This document shows, piece after piece, positions 34,048 to 41,723 of a stretch of DNA of 64,000 nt. The stretch lies in the NCBI RefSeq assembly GCF_014643375.1, contig NZ_BMJJ01000002.1, positions 345-64,344 of the forward strand, given 5' to 3'. The notes below the pieces were generated by a model. That model ran no database searches. It was not told where the DNA came from and saw only the letters and a list, made by a program, of their open reading frames with translations. Every line of letters starts with the position of its first letter. Within the stretch, counting starts at the first letter, position 1. Source of the stretch: Aureimonas glaciei. GTDB lineage: Bacteria; Pseudomonadota; Alphaproteobacteria; Rhizobiales; Rhizobiaceae. The translations under genes were made by a program, and so were the position numbers.

Positions 34048-35595
34048 ATGCCGGTCATGCGCGCCGCCTTTGCGGCAGCCATCACGCTCGCCTGTGCACT
34101 GACTGCCGGGCTGATCCTGATCTCTGCCGACGAGGCCAACGCCGCCTGGGACAAGCCATGGAAGGACGAGGACCGGGCTCTGGTCATCGACGCCTACGAG
34201 TTCAATCCGATCGACTGGAAGGAACTCACCTCCGACAAGCGCATCGCCGGCTTCATCAACAAGGCGTCCGACGGCCTGCCGCCGGAATGGGACTGCAGCG
34301 GCAAATCGGGCGACGAGGCGCTGCTCTGCAAGAACCGCTGGTGGAAATACACCGTCACCAAGGAACTCTACCTCACCCGTCGCCTGATGGCGAAGACGCT
34401 GGGTCTGAAGTGGGGCGCCTACCATCTCGCCCGCCCCGGTAATCCGCGCGAGCAGGCCGATCACTTCATCGATTTCGCCGAGCCGGAGGCGGACGACCTC
34501 ATCGCCATCGACATCGAGGACAACACCGACGAGTGGATGTCGCTCGAAGATGCCGAGATCTTTTCCAACCAGATTTTCATCCGCACCGGCCGCTATCCCG
34601 TCCTCTACACCAACGGCTCCACCGCCAAATGGATCTCCGACTACAAGGAGACCTACCCGCTGCTGTCGCGCCTGCCGCTCTGGTACGCCCGCTACCGCGA
34701 GGACATCACCGGCCTCTTCCCCGAGACGACCTGGCCGAGTTACGCGCTCTGGCAGTTCTCCTCGATGCACAACTGCTCGAAGTCCGAGTGCCCCTACCGG
34801 GTGAAGGGCGCCAAGAACGACATCGACGTGAACGTCGCCTCGATGGACGTCGACAGCCTGCGCGCCGCCTGGCCCTTCAACGAACTGGTCCGCCCGCTGG
34901 ACGAGCCGGAGGCGCCGACGCTCCTGGCCGAGCTGAAGCAGAAGGCCGGACGGGCAATCGGCTCGCTCGTCGGCGACCTGTCGCTGATCGGCGAGACGCG
35001 CACGGCGAAGTCGGCCGCGCCGGCGCCGACGCCGCCGGCAGCGGCGGCGAAAGTCGCCGATGCCGACGCCAAGCCTGCTACCCGATCGGCCGCGATCGGC
35101 GGCGATGCCACGCTTCTGGCAGCCTACGGCCCTTCCGGCCACCCCGCCGCCCGGATCGATCCCTTGCAGCTCCTCACTGAACTGGCGCGCCATCCGGAGG
35201 CGCCTAGTCACGCCGCATCGCCGCGGGCTGCCCTCCGCACGATTTCGCCTGGCCAGCCGGCCCAGGCTGCCGGGCTGGGGGTTTTTGGTGGGCTGAAAGA
35301 CGAAATGCAGCGCGTGGCAGCCATCGTCCCCGAGGCGGGCGACGCCGTGACCGCCATTCCCCCCGCGCCGGCGCTCGGCGAGACCGGGAAGTCGCGCCTG
35401 CGCCTGTGGTTGCGGCAGGCCAATGACGATCTCAAGGCCTCGCAGGCCTCGCAGGCCGCACCGGCGGAAGAGGTCGCCTCGGCCGCGCCGGCCGCCGGCC
35501 GCGGGCCGCGCCTGGTCGCCTCACGGCCAGCGGGCCTCCCGGTCGGACCGGCCCTCGATCAGCGGATCGCGACGGCCTTCCTGTCCACGCGCTGA
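34048..35595 (+). CDS. Secreted glycoside hydrolase family 25 (lysozyme-type) protein
   Basis: A 515-residue protein with a signal peptide (ITLACALTAGLILISADEANA) and an N-terminal GH25 barrel. VIDAYEFNPIDWKEL, GFINKASDGLP, WGAYHLARPGNPREQADHF and LIAIDIEDN, the acidic catalytic strand, are all recognisable. GH25 enzymes cut peptidoglycan between MurNAc and GlcNAc. The last ~230 residues are Ala/Pro/Arg-rich, low complexity and probably disordered, possibly for wall attachment. AGGGGAAG precedes the ATG. Confidence 0.85.
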   Translation: MPVMRAAFAAAITLACALTAGLILISADEANAAWDKPWKDEDRALVIDAYEFNPIDWKELTSDKRIAGFINKASDGLPPEWDCSGKSGDEALLCKNRWWKYTVTKELYLTRRLMAKTLGLKWGAYHLARPGNPREQADHFIDFAEPEADDLIAIDIEDNTDEWMSLEDAEIFSNQIFIRTGRYPVLYTNGSTAKWISDYKETYPLLSRLPLWYARYREDITGLFPETTWPSYALWQFSSMHNCSKSECPYRVKGAKNDIDVNVASMDVDSLRAAWPFNELVRPLDEPEAPTLLAELKQKAGRAIGSLVGDLSLIGETRTAKSAAPAPTPPAAAAKVADADAKPATRSAAIGGDATLLAAYGPSGHPAARIDPLQLLTELARHPEAPSHAASPRAALRTISPGQPAQAAGLGVFGGLKDEMQRVAAIVPEAGDAVTAIPPAPALGETGKSRLRLWLRQANDDLKASQASQAAPAEEVASAAPAAGRGPRLVASRPAGLPVGPALDQRIATAFLSTR

Positions 35596-35764
35596 AGGCG
35601 CCGATGCCGGCCGGCCGAGCGCGTGCCAGCGGTGCGCAGGCCGGCGCCTTTGCCGCGTCCGCCGAGGCGGAACAGCCGTAGGACCGTCTTCGCTCCGTCC
35701 GGCCAGGCGTGACGCCGCAGCCCGATGGGAAATTCGGGTCGCAAGAATTATTTTCCGCTGGCAC

Positions 35765-35790
35765 GGAACCATCGACCGCGTCGAGCGCTT
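35765..35790 (+). promoter_or_regulatory. EcfG-like promoter, GGAAC-N16-CGCTT
   Basis: GGAAC at 35765-35769 and CGCTT at 35786-35790 are separated by 16 bp. The alphaproteobacterial general-stress sigma factor EcfG recognises GGAAC-N16/17-CGTT, so the -35 fits and the -10 has a mismatch. It is placed correctly to transcribe the hairpin series that follows. Confidence 0.4.
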
Positions 35791-35796
35791 TGATGA

Positions 35797-35946
35797 ACTG
35801 AGCGCCCAGCATTCACTGCCGCACCAAAGATCTGCTCCCCTCGGATCTTTCGTGCGCCGGCGCCGAGAGAGCGTCCAGTTCCCCTCTGGACGTCATCATA
35901 AAGAGGAGCAGCGGCCACCCCCCCCTCGGGCCGCTGCTCCTTTTTG
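35797..35946 (+). ncRNA. Candidate trans-acting sRNA with three C-rich hairpin loops
   Basis: Three hairpins in a row each expose a CCCCUC loop. Hairpin 1 (35821-35855) pairs GCAC-C-AAAGATC with GATCTTT-C-GTGC around loop TGCTCCCCTCG. Hairpin 2 (35872-35892) pairs CGTCCAG with CTGGACG around TTCCCCT. Hairpin 3 (35904-35941) is a 13-bp perfect stem around an ACCCCCCCCTCG loop followed by TTTTT, a strong terminator. Loops complementary to Shine-Dalgarno sequences are the hallmark of alphaproteobacterial sRNAs such as the alpha-r14, AbcR and CcsR families. The 5' end is inferred from the promoter-like element. No ORF with coding character occupies the interval, and it is distinct from those families in loop sequence. 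Confidence 0.6.
35904..35945 (+). terminator. Rho-independent terminator of the candidate sRNA
   Basis: A 13-bp perfect stem AGGAGCAGCGGCC (35904-35916) / GGCCGCTGCTCCT (35929-35941) with a 12-nt C-rich loop and a T5 run. It ends about 30 bp before the next gene's start codon. The interval 35596-35764 before it holds nothing else recognised. Confidence 0.85.
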
Positions 35947-35977
35947 CATTTTCGGGCCGATGTCGGCACAAGGCGGC

Positions 35978-36943
35978 ATGGCCCGTCTCGTTTCCTCCCA
36001 ATCACCCGAAGCCGTCGCTGACGCCGTAGCCGTGCTTCTGGCCGGCGGTCTTGTCGCGATTCCCACCGAAACCGTCTATGGCCTCGGCGCCGACGCGACC
36101 CAGGGCGCCGCCGTTGCCGCGATCTTCGAGGCCAAGGGCCGGCCGCGCTTCAATCCGCTCATCTGCCACGTCTGCGACAGGGCGATGGCCGAGGCCACGG
36201 GCGTCTTTGATCCAGTGGCGCGCCGGCTGGCCGACGCGTTCTGGCCCGGCCCCCTGACCATCGTGCTGCCCCTGGCGGCGGAAAGCGGTATCCACCCCCT
36301 GACACTCGGCGGCCTGACGACGGTGGCCTTGCGCATGCCGCAGGGAATCGCCCGCGACGTCATCGCCGGCGTCGGCCGCCCGGTCGCCGCGCCGAGCGCC
36401 AACCGCTCGGGCAAGGTCAGCCCGACGACGGCGGCCCATGTCGCACGCAGCCTCGGCGACCGGATCGATCTCATCCTGGATGCAGGGCCGGCCGTGGTCG
36501 GGCTGGAATCGACGATCGTCATGCCGGTGCCGGGAAAGATCGTACTGCTCCGCGCCGGCGGCATCACCGCGGACGACATCGAGGCCGCCCTGGGGCTCGC
36601 CGTCGTCCGGCCGGAGGCCGGCGCCGCCATCCAGTCTCCGGGGCAACTGGCCTCGCACTACGCGCCGCATGGACAAGTTCGGCTCGACGCGCTGTCGGTC
36701 CGGCCCGGGGAGTGGCTCCTGAAGTTCGGACGCCGGGCGGTGGAAGGGGAGGGCGCCGCCGCCGGCATCATCGACCTCAGCCCCGCGGGCGACCTTCGTG
36801 AAGCGGCCTCGAACCTTTTCGCCGCGCTGACGCTGCTCGACCGGCCCGATGTTGCCGAGATCGCCGTGATGCCGATTCCCGAAACCGGCCTCGGCGAGGC
36901 GATCAACGACCGCCTGCGCCGGGCGGCGGCCCCGCGCGGCTGA
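35978..36943 (+). CDS. tsaC: L-threonylcarbamoyladenylate synthase (Sua5/YrdC family)
   Basis: This enzyme makes threonylcarbamoyl-AMP for the t6A37 modification of ANN-decoding tRNAs. The 321-residue length is the long Sua5 type: an N-terminal YrdC domain (IPTETVYGLGADA, KGRPRFNPLICH, PGPLTIVLP, APSANRSGKVSPT, LESTIVMP) plus a C-terminal Sua5 domain (SPGQLASHYAPHGQVRL). The ATG at 35978 follows AAGGCGG and gives the usual MAR- start; an ATG at 35960 is an alternative. The gene starts immediately after the sRNA terminator. Confidence 0.93.
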   Translation: MARLVSSQSPEAVADAVAVLLAGGLVAIPTETVYGLGADATQGAAVAAIFEAKGRPRFNPLICHVCDRAMAEATGVFDPVARRLADAFWPGPLTIVLPLAAESGIHPLTLGGLTTVALRMPQGIARDVIAGVGRPVAAPSANRSGKVSPTTAAHVARSLGDRIDLILDAGPAVVGLESTIVMPVPGKIVLLRAGGITADDIEAALGLAVVRPEAGAAIQSPGQLASHYAPHGQVRLDALSVRPGEWLLKFGRRAVEGEGAAAGIIDLSPAGDLREAASNLFAALTLLDRPDVAEIAVMPIPETGLGEAINDRLRRAAAPRG

Positions 36944-36991
36944 TCCCGGGCGACCTCGACGGAACCCGGCGCCTGCGTCTATTCTAGCCGC

Positions 36992-38422
36992 ATGAACCAC
37001 GCTCCCCCTCTCCCCGCCACCGACGAGACCATCGCGCGTTTTGCGACAATCGTCGGCGAAACCCATGCGCTCCGCGCGCCCGACCTCCTCGCCCCCTACC
37101 TCACCGAGCCGCGCGACCTGTTCAAGGGCCGCACGCGCCTCGTGCTGCGCCCGGATTCGACGGCGGAAGTTGCCGCGATCATGAAGCTCGCCAGTGAGAC
37201 GCGCACGCCGATCGTGCCGCAGGGTGGCAATACCGGCCTCGTCGGCGGCCAGTCGCCGCGCTCCGAGGCCGAGATCGTCCTGTCGCTGTCGCGCATGAAC
37301 CGGATCCGCGATGTCGACGCGGTCGGCCGCACCATGGTGGTCGAGGCCGGGACGATCCTGGCGAATGTCCAGGCGGCGGCCGACGAGGCGGGCCTTCTGT
37401 TTCCGCTGTCGCTGGGGTCGGAAGGGTCCTGCGAGATCGGCGGCAATCTCTCCTCCAATGCCGGTGGCACGTCGGTGCTGGCCTACGGCAATGCTCGGGA
37501 CCTGTGCCTCGGCCTCGAGGCGGTGCTGCCTTCCGGCGAGATCCTGCCGGGCCTCAGGCGCCTGAAGAAGGACAATCGCGGCTACGACTGGAAGGACCTG
37601 CTGATCGGTGCCGAGGGCACGCTCGCGGTGATCACCGGCGCCGTGCTGAAGCTTTTCCCCAAACCCGCCGGGCGCGAGGTCGCCTATGTCGGCCTGAGAT
37701 CACCGGAAAAGGCGCTGCGCCTCCTCGGCCGCGCCGAGGCGCGGGCCGGGCGGCAGCTGACCGCCTTCGAGTTGATGGGCCGGCGCGGGATGGAGTTCAC
37801 CCTTCGCCACACGCCGGGCGCGCGCGATCCGCTGTCCTCTGCCCATGCCTGGTATCTCCTCGTCGAAATCTCCTCGCAGCGCTCGGCCGAGGATGCCCGC
37901 GAGACGATGGAGGCGATCCTTGCCGCCGCGCTGGAAGAGGCGCTGATCGAGGATGCCGCGATCGCGCAGTCGCTCGCCGACGCCGCCACCTTCTGGAAGA
38001 TGCGGGAGGCGATGAGCTGGGCACAGAAGCCGGAGGGCGGCTCGATCAAGCACGACGTCGCCGTGCCCGTCGCCCGCGTGGCCGAATTCCTGGCGGCGGC
38101 CGACGCCGCCGTCCTGACCGCGATTCCCGAGGCGCGCATCGTCGCCTTCGGGCATCTCGGCGACGGCAACATCCACTACAACATCTCGCAGCCGCTGGGC
38201 GCCGACAAGGCGGCCTTCCTCGCCCGCTGGACGGAAATCAACGCCATCGTCCACGGCATCGTCGACGGGATGGACGGCACCTTCTCCGCCGAACACGGCA
38301 TCGGCCAGTTGAAGCGGCTGGAGCTCGCCCGCACCAAGAATTCGGTCGAAATGGCGCTGATGCGCAGCCTCAAGCAGGCCCTTGATCCTTACCAGATCCT
38401 CAACCCTGGAAAGGTCGTTTAA
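36992..38422 (+). CDS. FAD-binding oxidoreductase, GlcD/D-2-hydroxyglutarate dehydrogenase-like
   Basis: A 476-residue flavoprotein of the VAO/PCMH type. The FAD-binding signature PQGGNTGLVGGQ and the GSEGSCEIGGNLSSNAGGT block lie in the N-terminal half; the C-terminal FAD-oxidase domain contains AFGHLGDGNIHYN and the ending GTFSAEHGIGQLKR...NPGKVV. These features fit D-lactate, glycolate or D-2-hydroxyglutarate dehydrogenases; the substrate is not decided. It probably shares a transcript with tsaC (48 bp gap). Confidence 0.88.
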   Translation: MNHAPPLPATDETIARFATIVGETHALRAPDLLAPYLTEPRDLFKGRTRLVLRPDSTAEVAAIMKLASETRTPIVPQGGNTGLVGGQSPRSEAEIVLSLSRMNRIRDVDAVGRTMVVEAGTILANVQAAADEAGLLFPLSLGSEGSCEIGGNLSSNAGGTSVLAYGNARDLCLGLEAVLPSGEILPGLRRLKKDNRGYDWKDLLIGAEGTLAVITGAVLKLFPKPAGREVAYVGLRSPEKALRLLGRAEARAGRQLTAFELMGRRGMEFTLRHTPGARDPLSSAHAWYLLVEISSQRSAEDARETMEAILAAALEEALIEDAAIAQSLADAATFWKMREAMSWAQKPEGGSIKHDVAVPVARVAEFLAAADAAVLTAIPEARIVAFGHLGDGNIHYNISQPLGADKAAFLARWTEINAIVHGIVDGMDGTFSAEHGIGQLKRLELARTKNSVEMALMRSLKQALDPYQILNPGKVV

Positions 38423-38595
38423 AACTCTATTCAAGTCTTCAATTCATTAGCCCTGTGAATAGTGACAATCACTTAACTGCCTTTCTTAGCCCGACTGCAA
38501 GAAGGGAGCTGTAGTGTCAGCTTATCAAAAGGCCGGGAGACATCGGTCAAGGCGACCCGGTTCGAGGTCGCGACAGACACACAGAGGCGCCCATC

Positions 38596-39177
38596 ATGAA
38601 CACTGCCATCAACGCCGCTTCTTCCAAGCCGGAATGGGCGAAAATGCCGATCCGCCTCGACCCGGCGGCCGCCGACCGCAAGCAGAGCTACGAGCTCGTC
38701 GACGACGGCGAGCGGGTCAGCTACCGCGTCGACCGCCGTGGCGCCGTCATCGGCCGGGTTCTGCAGAAGTCCGGCCTGCCGATGTCGATCGCGCTGCCGC
38801 CCCGGGCCTTCAAGGGCGTCGCCGCCCGGGCGATGGAGAACGAGGCCGGCGAGGTCACGGTCACGCTCGAGCTGTTCCACGAGGACGCCAAGCTCTGCGT
38901 TCCCCTGCTCGTCGCCTCCGACCTCTTCGACGTCGCCGCCGACTGGCGCGGCTGGGCGGACCTGTTCAACCTGCCGATGCTGATGGTGGAGGCCAGTGGC
39001 GCCGTGACGCCACTGGAGGAGACGCTCGGCCAGCTGCGCGCCGCCCGCACTGCGCCGCGCCGGGCCAGCGCCAGCGCCCACCGGGCCCGCCGGCCGCGCT
39101 TCCTCGCCCGCCGCAAGCCGGGTGGCCTCGGCATGCGAATGGTCATCTCCGGCACCGAGATCATCGCCCGCCACTGA
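38596..39177 (+). CDS. DUF6101-family protein
   Basis: A 193-residue protein conserved in Rhizobiales and usually next to ubiA, as here. RLDPAAADRKQSYELVDDGERVSYRVDRRG and the centre (MSIALPPRAFKGVAARAM) match what I recall of DUF6101. The C-terminus is Arg/Ala-rich. Cytosolic, no signal peptide; function unknown. The 173 bp upstream (38423-38595) are AT-rich and probably carry its promoter. Confidence 0.75.
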   Translation: MNTAINAASSKPEWAKMPIRLDPAAADRKQSYELVDDGERVSYRVDRRGAVIGRVLQKSGLPMSIALPPRAFKGVAARAMENEAGEVTVTLELFHEDAKLCVPLLVASDLFDVAADWRGWADLFNLPMLMVEASGAVTPLEETLGQLRAARTAPRRASASAHRARRPRFLARRKPGGLGMRMVISGTEIIARH

Positions 39178-39219
39178 TCCCTCGCGGGTCCGCCGGTCTC
39201 GTCCGTCCGGCTCCCGCGG

Positions 39220-40224
39220 TCAGGCCGCCAAGGGAAACAGCAGCGACCAGAGGCCGGAAAACACCAGGCCGAAGAACAGGATCCAGCCGAACAGATTGTT
39301 CGACTTGAACAGCGACAGGCACTGGTCGGGATCATCGATGTCGAGCATCAGGATCTGCCACAGCATGTGCGCGGCGCCGATGGCGAGCCCGAGATAGGCC
39401 GGCCAGTGCGGGCCGGTGACCGGGCCGGTGGTGAGATAGGCGAGAGCGAAGCAGGCCAACGCCGCGCCATAGAGGACGACCAGCGCCGGCCTGGTCTTGT
39501 CGCCGAACAGCCGGGCGGTCGAGCGCACGCCGACCAGGGCGTCGTCGTCCTTGTCCTGATGCGCGTAGATCGTGTCGTAGCCGATCGTCCACAGCACGCT
39601 GCCGGCATAGAGCAGCACCGGCGCCAGGGCCAGCGAGCCCCAGACCGCAGCCCAGCCCATCAGCGCGCCCCAGGAAAAGGCGAAGCCGAGCCCGAGCTGC
39701 GGCCAGTCGGTCACCCGCTTCAGGAAGGGGTAGACGGCGACGACTCCAAGCGAGGCCATTCCGAGCAGGATGGCGAAGGTGTTGAACTGCAACAGCACGA
39801 GCAGGCCGACCAGCGCTTGCGCGACGAGGAAACGCCGGGCGCTGGCGCGGCTGATGCGCCCGGACGGCAAGGGCCGCGAGCGCGTGCGCGCCACCTTGGC
39901 GTCGATCGTCTGGTCGACGAGGTCGTTGTAGGTGCAGCCGGCGCCGCGCATCGCCACGGCGCCGACCAGGAACAGGATCAGGTGCCAGAGATTGGGCAGG
40001 CCCGTGGTCGCCGCGCCCGGCAGCATCGCCTGCGGTGCCAGCGCCGCGGACCACCAGCATGGCCACAGGAGCAGCTGCCAGCCGATCGGCCGGTCCCAGC
40101 GGGCCAGCTGCGCATGCGGCCATAGCCGTGCCGGCAGGATCCTGTAGACCCAGTTGTCGGACGGAGCGTCCGAAACGCGATCCTGCGCTGGATCGCCGGC
40201 AAGGCTGTCTCTCGAATGCGGCAT
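39220..40224 (-). CDS. ubiA: 4-hydroxybenzoate polyprenyltransferase
   Basis: UbiA attaches the polyprenyl tail to 4-hydroxybenzoate in ubiquinone synthesis. In this 334-residue membrane protein the first Mg-prenyl-PP motif NDLVDQTID is at residues 100-108, with ND at 100-101, and the second is YDTIYAHQDKDDD. RSRPLPSG is also characteristic. The ATG at 40224 is internal to a longer open frame; the extra N-terminal segment is not conserved. It converges with the DUF6101 gene. Confidence 0.94.
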   Translation of the reverse strand: MPHSRDSLAGDPAQDRVSDAPSDNWVYRILPARLWPHAQLARWDRPIGWQLLLWPCWWSAALAPQAMLPGAATTGLPNLWHLILFLVGAVAMRGAGCTYNDLVDQTIDAKVARTRSRPLPSGRISRASARRFLVAQALVGLLVLLQFNTFAILLGMASLGVVAVYPFLKRVTDWPQLGLGFAFSWGALMGWAAVWGSLALAPVLLYAGSVLWTIGYDTIYAHQDKDDDALVGVRSTARLFGDKTRPALVVLYGAALACFALAYLTTGPVTGPHWPAYLGLAIGAAHMLWQILMLDIDDPDQCLSLFKSNNLFGWILFFGLVFSGLWSLLFPLAA

Positions 40225-40349
40225 AGATGCCAAGTTGACCCGAAAGCCGCCGCCGTCAAGATGAAACCGGTGGCTTCGCTCGCCGCGCCCTTGACCCGGC
40301 GCCCTCCGCCCCCGTAATCGCCGCAACAATGGAAATGGACGGGTGCCCG

Positions 40350-41621
40350 ATGACGACGAATGTTCTCCTGATTGGCGCCGGTGGCCGCGAGCATGCTCTG
40401 GCCTGGAAGATCGCCCAGTCGCCCGAGCTCGGAACGCTGTACGCCGCGCCGGGCAATCCCGGCATCGCCGCGCATGCGCAACTCGCCGATCTCGACATAT
40501 CAGACCATGTGGCGGTCGCTGCCTTCTGCACCGACAGGGGCGTCGATCTCGTCGTCGTCGGACCGGAGGCGCCGCTCGTCGATGGCATCGCCGACGCGCT
40601 GCGGGCGCACGGCATCGCCGTCTTCGGCCCCTCCGCCGCGGCAGCCCAGCTGGAAGGCTCGAAAGGCTTCACCAAGGATCTCTGCCGGAAGATGGGGATC
40701 CCGACGGCCGATTATGCCCGCTTCTCCGACGCCGAGGCCGCCAAGGACCATGTGCGCCGCGAGGGCGCGCCGATCGTCGTCAAGGCCGACGGGCTGGCCG
40801 CCGGCAAGGGCGTCACCGTGGCGGAGACCGTCGAGCAGGCGCTCGCCGCCGTCGACGACTGCTTTGCCGGGGCGCCTGCCGGCAGCGAGGTGGTGATCGA
40901 GGAATTCATGGAGGGCGAGGAGGCGAGCCTCTTCTGCCTCGCAGACGGCGACAGGGCCGTGTTCTTCGGCACCGCGCAGGACCACAAGCGCGCCTTCGAC
41001 GGCGATGTCGGCCCGAACACCGGCGGCATGGGTGCCTATTCGCCGGCGACGGTGATGACCGAGGCCCTGACCGAGCGCGCGATGGCGGAGATCATCGAGC
41101 CGACGCTCGCCGGCATGCGCGCGGCCGGCACCCCCTTCCAGGGCGTCCTCTATGCCGGCCTGATCCTGACGACGGAGGGGCCGAAGCTGATCGAATACAA
41201 TGCCCGCTTCGGCGATCCGGAGTGCCAGGTGCTGATGCTTCGCCTGAAGAGCGACCTCCTGCCGATCCTCCGACAGGCGGCCGAGGGCGATCTTTCGGGC
41301 TGCCGGCCCGAATGGCACGAGGATCCGGCGCTCTGCGTCGTCGTCGCGACCTCCGGCTATCCCGGCAGCTATCCCAAGGGCAGCGAGATCCGGGCGCTGC
41401 CCGCGGACGACGACCGCGCCATTGTCTTTCACGCAGGCACGCGGCGCGCGGGCGAGAAACTTGTGGCCGATGGCGGGCGCGTCCTCGGCGTCACCGCCTC
41501 GGGCGCCAGCGTCGGCGAAGCCGCGGTGAAGGCCTATGCCGCTACGGCGGAGATCGACTGGCCCGAGGGTTTCTGGCGCACCGACATCGGCCGGCGCGCG
41601 ATCGAGCGCGAGGAAGGCTGA
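40350..41621 (+). CDS. purD: Phosphoribosylamine-glycine ligase
   Basis: PurD performs the second step of purine synthesis. In this 423-residue ATP-grasp enzyme the N-terminus [36 protein letters not shown], the [22 protein letters not shown] loop and [13 protein letters not shown] are all diagnostic. The ATG at 40350 matches the family start; a frame opening at 40329 adds seven residues. Confidence 0.96.
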   Translation: MTTNVLLIGAGGREHALAWKIAQSPELGTLYAAPGNPGIAAHAQLADLDISDHVAVAAFCTDRGVDLVVVGPEAPLVDGIADALRAHGIAVFGPSAAAAQLEGSKGFTKDLCRKMGIPTADYARFSDAEAAKDHVRREGAPIVVKADGLAAGKGVTVAETVEQALAAVDDCFAGAPAGSEVVIEEFMEGEEASLFCLADGDRAVFFGTAQDHKRAFDGDVGPNTGGMGAYSPATVMTEALTERAMAEIIEPTLAGMRAAGTPFQGVLYAGLILTTEGPKLIEYNARFGDPECQVLMLRLKSDLLPILRQAAEGDLSGCRPEWHEDPALCVVVATSGYPGSYPKGSEIRALPADDDRAIVFHAGTRRAGEKLVADGGRVLGVTASGASVGEAAVKAYAATAEIDWPEGFWRTDIGRRAIEREEG

Positions 41622-41723
41622 GGCCGGCCGGCGGGAACGGTCGCTGCGGCTTCCCTTGGTCGCAGGACATCGGCGATCTCTGCCATACATATCCTTGTCA
41701 TGGGACGGATGGGAGCTGAGCAC

